DNA of 64,000 nt. Origin: Aquabacterium sp. CECT 9606 (lineage in GTDB: Bacteria > Pseudomonadota > Gammaproteobacteria > Burkholderiales > Burkholderiaceae_C). The notes beneath the pieces are model-generated. The model did no database searches and was not told where the DNA came from. It saw nothing but the letters and a program-made list of their open reading frames with translations. Position 1 is the first letter of the stretch. Every line of letters begins with the position of its first letter. Both the position numbers and the translations under genes were made by a program. This document shows, in pieces, positions 33,287 to 41,300 of this stretch. The stretch is taken from assembly GCF_918741295.1 (NCBI RefSeq), contig NZ_CAKKNB010000001.1:620001-684000 (forward strand). The letters are read 5' to 3'.

Positions 33287-34519
33287 ATGTCTTCTTCGCC
33301 CCTCTTTGCCCCCGAGTTGGCCGAGCTGGCGCAAGCGCATTTGCTGCGCCAGCGCCGCGAGGTCTCGCCCCTCTTGCCACCTGCCGATTTGTTGCCCGAC
33401 CAGGAGCATGTGCGCGGCACCACCTACCTGATCAATGGCCAGTCGCGCCTGTCCTTTGGCAGCAACGACTACCTCGGTTTGTCACAACATCCGGCCTTGA
33501 TCCTGGCCGCACAGCAGGCCGCGGCGCGCTATGGCGTGGGTGCCACGGCCTCGCCCTCGGTGTGTGGCCACAGCCCATCGCATGAGGCGCTGGAGCTGGA
33601 GTTGGCGGCCATGGTAGGCCTGCCGCGCGCCGTGTCTTTCGTGTCCGGTTACATGGCCAATGTGGGCGTCATCCCCGCGCTGGTGGGCCGTGGCGATGCG
33701 GTCTTCTCCGATGCCTTGAACCATGCCTGCCTGATCGACGGCGCACGTTTGTCGCGGGCCGATGTGCAGGTGGTGCCCCATGGTGACCTGGCCGCATTGG
33801 ACGCGGCCTTGCAGGCCAGCACCGCCCGGCGCAAATTGGTGCTCACCGACGCGGTGTTCAGCATGGATGGCAACATCGCCGACATCCCCGCCTTGCTGGC
33901 CTTGTGCGAGCGCCACGATGCCTGGCTGATGGTCGACGATGCCCATGGCTTTGGCGTCCTCGGTGAGCATGGCGAGGGCACTCTGGCGCACTGGGGCATC
34001 GCCGGGCGCGGTGGCATCCAACCCGGGTGGCAGGGCCGTTTGCACCGCTTGATCTACATGGCCACGCTGGGCAAGGCTGCGGGCGTGGCAGGTGCCTTCG
34101 TGGCGGGCGAGCCTACCCTGGTCGACTGGTTGGTGCAAAGGGCGCGCACCTACATGTTCGCCACGGCCGCACCGGCCATGCTGACCGAGGCTGTGCGGGC
34201 CGGTCTGCGCGTGATTCAGGAAGAGGGCGGGCGTCGCGAGCACCTGGCCCAGTTGCGGCACCGCTTGCGCACAGGCTTGAAGCTGCAGCCGGCCTGGCGT
34301 CTGCTGCCCTCCGAGACCGCGATTCAGCCCTTGATCATTGGCAGCAACGCCGACGCGCTGGCAGTGATGGACCACCTGGACCGGCAGGGCTTGTGGGTGC
34401 CCGCCATCCGTCCGCCCACCGTGCCTTCCGGCACCGCCCGCTTGCGGATATCCTTGTCGGCAGCGCACACCTTGGAGCACGTTGACGCACTTTGCAAGGC
34501 CCTGTCCGAGGCAGTCTGA
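33287..34519 (+). CDS. bioF: 8-amino-7-oxononanoate synthase
   Basis: 410 residues, decarboxylative condensation of pimeloyl-ACP/CoA with alanine in biotin synthesis. [28 protein letters not shown] and the PLP lysine in [12 protein letters not shown] are present. It is distinguished from glycine C-acetyltransferase by the biotin genes in the window. It follows the aminotransferase gene by 29 nt on the same strand, and lies 8.8 kb from bioA-bioD. Confidence 0.93.
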   Translation: MSSSPLFAPELAELAQAHLLRQRREVSPLLPPADLLPDQEHVRGTTYLINGQSRLSFGSNDYLGLSQHPALILAAQQAAARYGVGATASPSVCGHSPSHEALELELAAMVGLPRAVSFVSGYMANVGVIPALVGRGDAVFSDALNHACLIDGARLSRADVQVVPHGDLAALDAALQASTARRKLVLTDAVFSMDGNIADIPALLALCERHDAWLMVDDAHGFGVLGEHGEGTLAHWGIAGRGGIQPGWQGRLHRLIYMATLGKAAGVAGAFVAGEPTLVDWLVQRARTYMFATAAPAMLTEAVRAGLRVIQEEGGRREHLAQLRHRLRTGLKLQPAWRLLPSETAIQPLIIGSNADALAVMDHLDRQGLWVPAIRPPTVPSGTARLRISLSAAHTLEHVDALCKALSEAV

Positions 34520-34549
34520 GCTACGATGGCTTGAACAAGGAGTTTGACC

Positions 34550-34822
34550 ATGGACACCAACAAGCTGAAAACCGCGATGGCGCAATTGCAACGCGAACTG
34601 GAGTCGGGCGGCAAGCTCGATCCCGAACTCCAGCAGTTGCTCAAGTCACTGGACCGCGACATCCAGTCCGCCCTGGCCGCGAACGAACAACCCGAAGACG
34701 ACCTGGTCTCCAGCCTCAACGAGCGCACGCAGGCCATCGATGCCCGTTTCTCGGCCGAGCACCCCTATCTGTCCACCACCCTGCGCGACGTCATGGACAC
34801 GCTGGGCAAGATGGGGATTTGA
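34550..34822 (+). CDS. DUF4404-family protein
   Basis: A 90-residue acidic helical protein with repeated polar helices (LKTAMAQLQRELESGG, LDPELQQLLKSLDRD) and a C-terminal AEHPYLSTTLRDVMDTLGKMGI that marks DUF4404. No function is known. There is no signal peptide. AAGGAG lies upstream of the ATG at 34550. It is 30 nt after bioF and convergent with miaB. Confidence 0.8.
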   Translation: MDTNKLKTAMAQLQRELESGGKLDPELQQLLKSLDRDIQSALAANEQPEDDLVSSLNERTQAIDARFSAEHPYLSTTLRDVMDTLGKMGI

Positions 34823-34832
34823 GCAGGCCTGT

Positions 34833-36194
34833 TCAGGCCACCAGCACTTCGGCCCGCAACGAGTGCGGATAAGCCTGGGTGATGGTCACGTCGATCAACT
34901 GACCGATCAGGCGGTCCATGTTCGGGCCACCGGGGAAATTGACGATGCGGTTGCACTCGGTGCGGCCCATCAACTCGGTGGCATCTTTGCGGCTCGGGCC
35001 TTCCACCAGGATGCGCTGCGTCTTGCCCACCAGCGCTTCGCTGAATCGCGTCACGTGCGTGTCCAGTACGCCTTGCAGGTGCTGCAAACGCTTGAGCTTC
35101 ACATCCTGCGGTGTGGTGTCTTCCAGGTTGGCGGCTGGCGTGCCGGGCCGCGCGCTGAAGATGAAGCTGAACGAGGCATCGAACTCCAGGTCGTGCACCA
35201 GCTTCATCATCTTGTCGAAGTCCTCGTCGGTCTCACCCGGGAAGCCGACGATGAAATCCGATGACAAGCTGATGGTGGGACGCACGGCGCGCAGTTTGCG
35301 GATCGTGCTCTTGAATTCCAGCGAGGTGTAGCCGCGCTTCATCGCCATCAGGATGCGGTCCGAGCCATGCTGCACGGGCAGGTGCACGTGGTTCACCAGC
35401 TTGTCGGTCTTCCCATAGACGTCGATCAGGCGCTGTGAGAACTCGTTGGGGTGGCTGGTGGTGTAGCGGATGCGCTCCACGCCGGGCATCTCGGCCACGT
35501 ATTCCAGCAAGGTCGCGAAATCGGCAATCTCGGCGGTGCCGCCCATGGTGCCGCGATAGCCGTTCACGTTCTGGCCCAGCAGCGTGATCTCTTTCACGCC
35601 TTGGTCGGCCAGGTCGGCCACTTCGGTCAGCACATCTTCAAACGGGCGCGAGACTTCTTCGCCGCGCGTGTAGGGCACCACGCAATAGCTGCAGTACTTG
35701 GAGCAGCCTTCCATGATCGACACGAAGGCCGAAGCGCCCTCCTTGCGTGGTGGCGGGAGGTGGTCGAACTTCTCGATCTCGGGGAAGCTGATGTCCACCT
35801 GCGGGCGGCGCGAGCTGAGGCGCTTGTCCAGCATGGCGGGCAGGCGGTGCAACGTTTGCGGGCCGAACACCACGTCCACGTAAGGCGCGCGCTCGATGAT
35901 GGCCGCGCCTTCCTGGCTGGCCACGCAACCGCCCACGCCGATCATCACGCCACGCTCTTTCAAGTGCTTGACGCGGCCCAGGTCGGAAAAGACCTTCTCT
36001 TGCGCCTTCTCGCGGATCGAGCAGGTGTTGAACAGGATCAGGTCGGCCTGCTCGGGGTCATTGGTGGGCTCATAGCCCTGGGCGGCGTTCATGACGTCGG
36101 ACATCTTGCCCGAGTCGTACTCGTTCATCTGGCAGCCGTAGGTCTTGATGTAGACCTTCTTGCTTGCTTTGGTGGGGGTGGCGGGGTTGCTCAT
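34833..36194 (-). CDS. miaB: tRNA-2-methylthio-N6-dimethylallyladenosine synthase
   Basis: 453 residues, a two-cluster radical-SAM methylthiotransferase that modifies A37 of tRNAs reading UNN codons. The N-terminal cluster uses C21 ([11 protein letters not shown]), C58 (NTCSIREKA) and C90 (GGCVASQEG). The SAM cluster is C164/C168/C171 (CSKYCSYC). A TRAM domain closes the protein at about 385-450. It is 10 nt downstream of a small exported-protein gene and probably in its operon. Confidence 0.97.
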   Translation of the reverse strand: MSNPATPTKASKKVYIKTYGCQMNEYDSGKMSDVMNAAQGYEPTNDPEQADLILFNTCSIREKAQEKVFSDLGRVKHLKERGVMIGVGGCVASQEGAAIIERAPYVDVVFGPQTLHRLPAMLDKRLSSRRPQVDISFPEIEKFDHLPPPRKEGASAFVSIMEGCSKYCSYCVVPYTRGEEVSRPFEDVLTEVADLADQGVKEITLLGQNVNGYRGTMGGTAEIADFATLLEYVAEMPGVERIRYTTSHPNEFSQRLIDVYGKTDKLVNHVHLPVQHGSDRILMAMKRGYTSLEFKSTIRKLRAVRPTISLSSDFIVGFPGETDEDFDKMMKLVHDLEFDASFSFIFSARPGTPAANLEDTTPQDVKLKRLQHLQGVLDTHVTRFSEALVGKTQRILVEGPSRKDATELMGRTECNRIVNFPGGPNMDRLIGQLIDVTITQAYPHSLRAEVLVA

Positions 36195-36204
36195 GGGAAA
36201 CTAC

Positions 36205-36594
36205 TCAGGGCTTGGTCCAGGTCTGTCCAATGGGATCGAAGGACCACGTGGCGGCCTCCAGCGGGGTCTTGGGCCACAGCTTCTTGATTTCCTCAGGGCG
36301 CAGCACCCACACGTCTTGCACCAGGCCGTATTGCTCGACCGTGTAATTGACGATCAGCTTTTCACCAGTGATGGCGCCAGACATCAGGAGCATCTGGTTG
36401 GTCCCACGGATGCGGGAGCCCGGTGACAGGCGCGCATCCTTGCCATTGAGCTTGATCTCGGGCGGTATGCCGACGACCAGTTCGCCGCGCAAGGCGTTGG
36501 CTGGGAAATTGCGATGGATCTGCATTTGTGCAGATGCCAAAACGGGAACGGCCAGGGTCAAGGCGACCGAGGCCGTCAACAGACAGCGGGGCAT
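36205..36594 (-). CDS. Conserved exported protein, uncharacterised
   Basis: 129 residues with a signal peptide (TASVALTLAVPVLASAQ). The mature part of about 105 residues (RNFPANALRGELVVGIPPEIKLNGKDARLSPGSRI, split here only for reading) looks like a compact periplasmic beta protein. I recall similar unnamed proteins in Burkholderiales but no function. It is the first gene of a probable two-gene unit with miaB. Confidence 0.7.
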   Translation of the reverse strand: MPRCLLTASVALTLAVPVLASAQMQIHRNFPANALRGELVVGIPPEIKLNGKDARLSPGSRIRGTNQMLLMSGAITGEKLIVNYTVEQYGLVQDVWVLRPEEIKKLWPKTPLEAATWSFDPIGQTWTKP

Positions 36595-36729
36595 GGTTTA
36601 GATCCAGGGGCTGTGAATGAGACCCTGATTTTACAGCGACGCTGGCTGGCGGTGGTGGGAATACGTCTTGGGCGCTTGGATGATGGCGCAGGGTTAGCCT
36701 GGAGGGCAGCAACTTGTTTCCTCTGGACG

Positions 36730-36757
36730 AAAAAAAGCCGCCCGGGTGGGCGGCTCT
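36730..36757 (-). terminator. Intrinsic terminator of the first PEP-CTERM gene
   Basis: On the minus strand AGCCGCCC, loop ACCC, GGGCGGCT is followed by a run of T (the A run at 36730-36736 on the plus strand). It lies 16 nt beyond the stop of the gene at 36773. Confidence 0.85.
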
Positions 36758-36772
36758 TTGAGGGAGAGGATA

Positions 36773-37591
36773 TCAGCCCTTGGTCAGGCGGCGGCGCATG
36801 GCAGCGATGCCGAGCAAGCCCATGCCCATCATGGCATAGGTGGAGGGTTCGGGAACAGCCGGGGCCGTGAAGGTGCCCGAGGCGCTGGTGGTGCCCCAAT
36901 TGGCCGTGCGGACCAGGGTGGCCACAGGGTCAGTGGCGGCGGTGGACAAGCCCAGGGCCGACAGCACGGTGTTGGCCGTGGTGCCGTTCATGCGCAGGCT
37001 GCCTGCCAGGCTGCCGCTGGCATGGCCGGTGGCAATGCCACCCGAGACGCCATCAACCACGATGTTGCCACCGGTGCCACCCACGACACCAGGAACGTCG
37101 GCCGTGAAGATCGCTTGCTTGCCGTAGCTGACCAGGGCGCCGGAGTCGGTGCGCGAGTACAGGTTGGCGAAGATGGTGGAGTTGGTCAGGTTGACGTCGA
37201 AATTGCCCATGAACACGCTGCGGGTGGTCGTGGTTTCGTCGTCGTTGAACGTCGTGCGGCGGATCTGCACCAGCGAGTTGGCGGCTTGCAGCGAGGTCAA
37301 CGTGTCGCCCACACCAGTGGCGTTGTTGAAGGCCAGGCTGACATTGCCCGTGGACTTGTTGTAGATCGCGGTATTGGCGGCGCCAGCACCGGGCAGGCCG
37401 GTGATGGTGGGGATGGTGGCGGCCGTGACGATGGTGGAGCCAGAGGCGCTCAGGGCCGACAGCGCGTCAGCGGAGAAGGTCAAGCCACCCGTGCCGGTGC
37501 CTGCGTTCCAGACGTAGCCGGAGGCGGCGCTGGCGGCGCCAGCGGCCATGAAAGCGGCGACGGCGAGGATGCTTTTAGATGCGAACTTCAT
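36773..37591 (-). CDS. PEP-CTERM sorting-domain protein, paralogue 1
   Basis: 272 residues: a signal peptide (MKFASKSILAVAAFMAAGAASA), a Ser/Thr/Ala-rich body, then at 246-272 VPEPSTYAMMGMGLLGIAAMRRR, the PEP motif, hydrophobic stretch and arginine cluster that exosortase recognises. The body has the blocks LTFSADALSALSASGS, QIRRTTFNDDETTTTRSVFM and NWGTT shared with the genes at 37787 and 56588. It should be anchored then released at the cell surface with exopolysaccharide. No exosortase gene is in the window. Function is unknown. Confidence 0.88.
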   Translation of the reverse strand: MKFASKSILAVAAFMAAGAASAASGYVWNAGTGTGGLTFSADALSALSASGSTIVTAATIPTITGLPGAGAANTAIYNKSTGNVSLAFNNATGVGDTLTSLQAANSLVQIRRTTFNDDETTTTRSVFMGNFDVNLTNSTIFANLYSRTDSGALVSYGKQAIFTADVPGVVGGTGGNIVVDGVSGGIATGHASGSLAGSLRMNGTTANTVLSALGLSTAATDPVATLVRTANWGTTSASGTFTAPAVPEPSTYAMMGMGLLGIAAMRRRLTKG

Positions 37592-37682
37592 GTGTAAGGC
37601 TCCGTTTAAGGTTGTCGAGGCTACTGAACCCTCGGCGATGGTGCCATTCTAGGGACACTCGGGCGCCATGGGCGTAAGGCTT

Positions 37683-37694
37683 CCCCTGACAGGG
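37683..37694. promoter_or_regulatory. CCCC-N4-GGG element upstream of PEP-CTERM paralogue 1
   Basis: CCCCTGACAGGG lies 92-103 nt before the start of the gene at 37591, close to the position of similar GC inverted repeats before its relatives. Function is inferred. Confidence 0.35.
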
Positions 37695-37719
37695 TTAGTA
37701 GCGTGTTTTCGGCATGAAA

Positions 37720-37747
37720 AAAGCCGTCCTGGCGCCAGGACGGCTTT
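37720..37747 (-). terminator. Intrinsic terminator of the second PEP-CTERM gene
   Basis: A perfect 28-nt palindrome (AAAGCCGTCCTGG... centred on GGCGCC) lies 39 nt past the stop at 37787, with T-rich minus-strand sequence on its far side. Confidence 0.8.
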
Positions 37748-37786
37748 GCATGCTCAGAACCCGGCCGAAACCGGATTCAATGCCAA

Positions 37787-38614
37787 TCAGGCAGCCTTGC
37801 GGCGACGAGCCATGGCGCCAACGGCCAGCAGGCCTGCACCCAACAGGGCGTAGGTCGATGGCTCAGGCACTGCGGGAGGAGCAGTGAACACGCCACCAGC
37901 TTGGGTCGTGCCCCAGTTGGCGGTGCGCACCAGGATGGCGACCGGGTCAGTGGCCGAGGTCGACAGGCCCAGGGCCGTCAGGATGGTGTCAGCCGTGCCA
38001 GCGTTCATGCGCAGGCTGCCAGCCAGGCTGCCGCTGGCATTGCCAGTGGCGGTGCCATCGGGAGCAACGCTGGTGACTTCGATGTTGCCGCCCGTGCCGC
38101 CAACAACGCCAGGAACGTCAGCCGTGAAGATGGCTTGCTTGCCGTAGCTCACCAGAGCACCAGCGTCAGTGCGCGAGTACAGATTGGCGAAAATCGTGGA
38201 GTTGCTCAGGTTGACGTCGAAGTCGCCCATGAACACGCTGCGGGTGGTCGTGGTTTCGTCGTCGTTGAACGTCGTGCGGCGGATTTGCACCAGCGAGTTG
38301 GCGGCTTGCAGCGAGGTCAGTGCGTCACCGGTGATGGTGGCATCGCTGAAAGTCAGGCTGACGTTGCCCGTGGCCTTGGTGTACACGGCCGTGTTGGCGG
38401 CACCAGCGTTGGGCAGGCCAGCGATGGTGGGGATGGTTGCAGCGGTGATCACGCTGGAGCCAGAAGCGCTCAGAGCCGACAGAGCGTCAGCCGAGAAAGT
38501 CAGGCCGCCCGTGCCGGAGACAACGCTCCAGGTGCCAGCGTAAGGAGTAGCGCTAGCGACGCCAGCAGCCACAAATGCAGCCGTGGCCACCAAGGTTTTC
38601 AATGCAAATTTCAT
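37787..38614 (-). CDS. PEP-CTERM sorting-domain protein, paralogue 2
   Basis: 275 residues. Signal peptide MKFALKTLVATAAFVAAGVASA; sorting tail at 249-275, VPEPSTYALLGAGLLAVGAMARRR. The body is strikingly close to the gene at 56588, including the shared start TPYAGTWSVVSG and the blocks LQAANSLVQIRRTTFNDDE and FANLYSRTD. The mature protein has no cysteine. It is next to paralogue 1 in the same orientation but with its own terminator and leader, so expressed separately. Surface location is inferred from the tail; the role is unknown. Confidence 0.88.
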   Translation of the reverse strand: MKFALKTLVATAAFVAAGVASATPYAGTWSVVSGTGGLTFSADALSALSASGSSVITAATIPTIAGLPNAGAANTAVYTKATGNVSLTFSDATITGDALTSLQAANSLVQIRRTTFNDDETTTTRSVFMGDFDVNLSNSTIFANLYSRTDAGALVSYGKQAIFTADVPGVVGGTGGNIEVTSVAPDGTATGNASGSLAGSLRMNAGTADTILTALGLSTSATDPVAILVRTANWGTTQAGGVFTAPPAVPEPSTYALLGAGLLAVGAMARRRKAA

Positions 38615-38714
38615 TTAATTTCTCCACTGTGAATACGGTCTTTTTTCGAAGATTCCTCAACGTCAAAAAGGCGACCGGCGTACCTCATCGACCGTTGCAC
38701 TCTATCGATCTGTC
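38615..38714 (-). promoter_or_regulatory. Conserved upstream element and leader of PEP-CTERM paralogue 2
   Basis: On the minus strand GACAGATCGATAGAGT (38714 to 38699) is 85-100 nt before the ATG, and TTCGAAAAAAGACCG (38650 to 38636) is 22-36 nt before it, followed by GTGGAGA as the ribosome-binding site. The same blocks at the same distances precede the gene at 56588. A further CCCCTAGCAAACGG lies at 38763 to 38750. Confidence 0.6.
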
Positions 38715-38881
38715 GAAGTGGCGCCTATAGGGTTCTACCGATTGTGTAACCGTTTGCTAGGGGAACTACTTAATTTTCCTCGGTGCAGAAAGTCACGTTG
38801 TGGCATTTGGAAACAAAAAAATGCGTGATTCTGCGCAATACGAGGCATTTTCTGCACTTGACAAGGGCGAAAGCCAACCCC

Positions 38882-39583
38882 TTAGGCCATGTTCAACTCG
38901 GCCAGCCGTGCAGGCGTACCTACATCAACCCATTGGCCGTCATGGATTTCCGCGCTCAAGCTCCCTTGGTCAATGGCCCTTTCCAGGCAAGGGCGAAGCG
39001 CTGCCCGGCTGCCTACCATCACGCCGTCCACCATCGCGGCGCGGTAAAGGCCAATGGTGGAGTAGGTCCAGCACGGTGTTGCCGGGGGTGCCTGGTCTTT
39101 GCGCAGCACCCGACCTTCGGGTGACAGGGCAAAGTCGCCGCTGGGGTTGTGCGGCGGGTTGCCGACCATCCACAGGTGCGCCCAATCCTTGCCGTGGGCA
39201 AAGCGCTGCGCTGTTTGGTCGTTGAAAGTGAAGTCCGGGGCGAAAACATCACCCGCCAGCACCCAGAAGACGTCGCCCAGCAGGGGCAGGGCCTTGGCCA
39301 TGCCGCCGGCGGTTTCAAGTGCGCCGCCGTGGTCGCGGCCTTCCATGGAATAGCGGAGTTGCAAGCCCCACCGTGAGCCATCACCCAGGGCGGCTGGGAA
39401 CTGCTCCTCCAGCCAGGCGGTGTTGATCACCACCTCGCGCACGCCATCGCGGGCCAGGGCTTCAAGGTGCCATTCAATCAAAGGTTTGCCCCGCACCTTG
39501 ATCAAGGGCTTGGGGGTGTGGTCAGTCAACGGGCGCATGCGCTCGCCACGTCCGGCGGCCAGGATCAGGGCGGGCAAAGTCAT
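38882..39583 (-). CDS. murU: N-acetylmuramate alpha-1-phosphate uridylyltransferase (MurU-like)
   Basis: A 233-residue sugar-phosphate nucleotidyltransferase. The start LILAAGRGERMRPLTDHTPKPL is the nucleotide-binding signature. VLAGDVFAPD holds the metal aspartate, and the later WTYSTIGLYR and WVDVGTPARLAEL fit MurU. In this pathway MurU makes UDP-MurNAc from recycled MurNAc-1-phosphate. Its usual partner amgK is not adjacent. Instead the start overlaps, by 4 nt, a receiver-like gene. A different NDP-sugar role remains possible. Confidence 0.82.
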   Translation of the reverse strand: MTLPALILAAGRGERMRPLTDHTPKPLIKVRGKPLIEWHLEALARDGVREVVINTAWLEEQFPAALGDGSRWGLQLRYSMEGRDHGGALETAGGMAKALPLLGDVFWVLAGDVFAPDFTFNDQTAQRFAHGKDWAHLWMVGNPPHNPSGDFALSPEGRVLRKDQAPPATPCWTYSTIGLYRAAMVDGVMVGSRAALRPCLERAIDQGSLSAEIHDGQWVDVGTPARLAELNMA

Positions 39584-39996
39584 GAGGGTTCGGTGTGCCG
39601 GATGGGTTGCGCGAAGGCGGTGATGGTTTCCAAAATCGTTTTTACCTTGAAGGGCTTGAGCAGCACGCGTTTGACGTCCAGTTTCTTGAACGCCGCGATG
39701 CTTTCCGGGTCCACGCGCTCGGTGGTGACGGCCACCGCCGCCGTGCTGGGGCTGGACGTGCCCCCATCACGGATGAGGCGGATCAGGGCCAACCCGGCCC
39801 CCTCGTTGCCCAGGGCAATCACGAAGCCGTCGAAGGCGCGGGCACGCAGCAAGGGGGCTGCGGCGTCAATGCTGGGGGCTTCGTGGATGTCGACGATGTC
39901 CAGGCCGCGGGCGACCGAGATGACGGTGCTGCGCACCACCGAATAAGGCTCGACCAGCAGGATGGAAAAGCGCTTGGCGCTGCGGTCAGATGCCAC
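39580..39996 (-). CDS. Receiver-domain protein lacking the phospho-acceptor aspartate
   Basis: 138 residues, one CheY-like domain and no output domain. Against CheY, the acidic pair becomes EP in ILLVEPYSVVRSTV, and the phosphorylated aspartate position is L in DGFVIALGNEG. The switch threonine (VAVTTER) and the lysine (VLLKPF) remain. So it is a pseudo-receiver that probably acts by binding rather than by phosphorylation. It overlaps the upstream GAF gene by 11 nt and the downstream murU by 4 nt. Confidence 0.78.
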   Translation of the reverse strand: MASDRSAKRFSILLVEPYSVVRSTVISVARGLDIVDIHEAPSIDAAAPLLRARAFDGFVIALGNEGAGLALIRLIRDGGTSSPSTAAVAVTTERVDPESIAAFKKLDVKRVLLKPFKVKTILETITAFAQPIRHTEPS

Positions 39997-40483
39997 GGCG
40001 CTCTCCGGCCAACTCGTGCAATGCCAAGTCGCGCAGCGCGCCCAAAATGGACAGGTCGAGCGGGTCCAACTGGCGTGGCTTCTGGTCGATCAGGCACAGG
40101 GTGCCGGCGACGTGGCCCGAGGGCAGCACGAGCGGCGCCCCCACATAAAACCGGATGAAGGGCGCGCCGGTGACCAGGGGGTTGTCATTGAAGCGTTCGT
40201 CCGCGAGCGTGTCAGGAACGATCAAAAAATCGCTTGATTCCAAGGCATGCCCGCAAAAGGAAATCTCGCGCGACGTCTCGCACACCGCCAGCCCCACCTT
40301 GGCTTTGAACCACTGGCGGTTTTCATCCACCAGCGAGATCAAGGCGATTGGCACGTCGAATTCGCCAGCGGCAAAGGCCACCAGCTTGTCAAAGCGCTCT
40401 TCCGCCGGCGTGTCGAGGATCAGCAACTCGCGCAAGGCTTGCAGGCGCTGCTGGTCATGTTCAGGGATGGGCGCGGCTTTCAT
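39986..40483 (-). CDS. Stand-alone GAF-domain protein
   Basis: 165 residues, one GAF domain of the type often found before diguanylate cyclases and kinases. It starts with LQALRELLILDTPAEERFDKL and contains ISLVDENRQWFKAKVGL, REISFCGHAL and FYVGAPLVLPSGHVAGTLCLID. No output domain is fused. It likely binds a small ligand or a partner. It overlaps the pseudo-receiver gene by 11 nt and heads a three-gene unit with that gene and murU. Confidence 0.85.
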   Translation of the reverse strand: MKAAPIPEHDQQRLQALRELLILDTPAEERFDKLVAFAAGEFDVPIALISLVDENRQWFKAKVGLAVCETSREISFCGHALESSDFLIVPDTLADERFNDNPLVTGAPFIRFYVGAPLVLPSGHVAGTLCLIDQKPRQLDPLDLSILGALRDLALHELAGERRGI

Positions 40484-40522
40484 GCCTGGAATGATACCCA
40501 GGCGTGTACCAATCGGCGGTGC

Positions 40523-40993
40523 TCACATGCAGGCCGCAGGTGGGCGAGGTGAACGCTTTCGGCACTTCATTTGACCGTTCTCGTTTTCGATCCTTTTGCA
40601 GGTGGACACATTGGGCAAGGCCGTGCGCACATCACGTCCTCGGCGGTCCTTGCAAGTTGCCAGCAGCTGATTCTCATAGTGGCAACGCATTTCGTAGTCA
40701 CGGCAAGTCTGTGAGTAACTGCCGCCAGGACGGCGGGTTGGATCGCAACACATGCCGGAGCTTCTGGGGGCCGGAAGGATGGGGACGGCAACGGTCCCAG
40801 GCGGATACCTGTCGGTGCTGGGTCTTGGCGGCGGAGGGGGTTGGCAAGCCACCCTGTGGCACGGCACCGGCGAGGGGCCCGTGGTCACACACTTGTTGCC
40901 ATCCTGGACGCACCCGCTGGGGCAGCACACCTGAGCGAACAATGCCGTGGGCAGCGCGATCAAGGCAAAGAGCAGACATAGATACCGCAACAT
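40523..40993 (-). CDS. Secreted cysteine-rich protein with cyanovirin-N-like (CVNH) domain
   Basis: 156 residues. A signal peptide (1-20, LLFALIALPTALFA) is followed by a Cys-rich segment (CCPSGC), a proline-rich linker (51-78) and, at 90-144, GGSYSQTCRDYEMRC, LLATCKDRRGR and IENENGQMKC. That spacing of S-x-x-C, L-x-A-x-C and I-x-N-x-x-G-x-x-x-C fits the cyanovirin-N homology fold of sugar-binding proteins. Start: the ATG at 40993 matches the signal peptide. Lectin activity is inferred from the fold pattern only. The linker suggests two modules. Confidence 0.65.
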   Translation of the reverse strand: MLRYLCLLFALIALPTALFAQVCCPSGCVQDGNKCVTTGPSPVPCHRVACQPPPPPRPSTDRYPPGTVAVPILPAPRSSGMCCDPTRRPGGSYSQTCRDYEMRCHYENQLLATCKDRRGRDVRTALPNVSTCKRIENENGQMKCRKRSPRPPAACM

Positions 40994-41080
40994 GTGGCCT
41001 CCATCAGGTGAGATGACGATGGGGCAGTGTCTGGCGGGGCGTGGCCGGCGGCAACACCCAGGAGGTTGAGTCCGCCAAAG

Positions 41081-41104
41081 AAAAAAGCCCCTTAGAGGGG
41101 CTTT
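41081..41104 (-). terminator. Intrinsic terminator downstream of tRNA-Met
   Basis: AAAGCCCC (41084-41091), loop TTAGA, GGGGCTTT (41097-41104), with a T run on the minus strand side. It lies 60 nt past the tRNA 3' end. Confidence 0.8.
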
Positions 41105-41163
41105 CAAGTGATGCCAAGGTTTGCACCCCTTGTCGGGGAACTTGCCTTGGTACCAAATTCGTT

Positions 41164-41240
41164 TGGTGGCGCTTCACGGATTCGAACCGCGGACCTGTGG
41201 ATTATGATTCCATCGCTCTAACCGACTGAGCTAAAGCGCC
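41164..41240 (-). tRNA. tRNA-Met (anticodon CAT)
   Basis: 77 nt including encoded CCA. The acceptor stem GGCGCTT pairs with AAGCGCC. The D arm is GCTCAGTCGGTTAGAGC, the anticodon loop ATCATAA gives CAT, and the T arm CGCGGTTCGAATCCGTG folds with one G-T pair. The top of the anticodon stem has an A-C mismatch (27-43). The loop and stem fit elongator tRNA-Met. A lysidine-modified tRNA-Ile2 with the same anticodon cannot be fully excluded. Confidence 0.88.
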
Positions 41241-41300
41241 ACTGAGCCCAAGATTATACGCCGGATTTCTGGCGCTATCAAAAAATTATTCGTGATGTTG

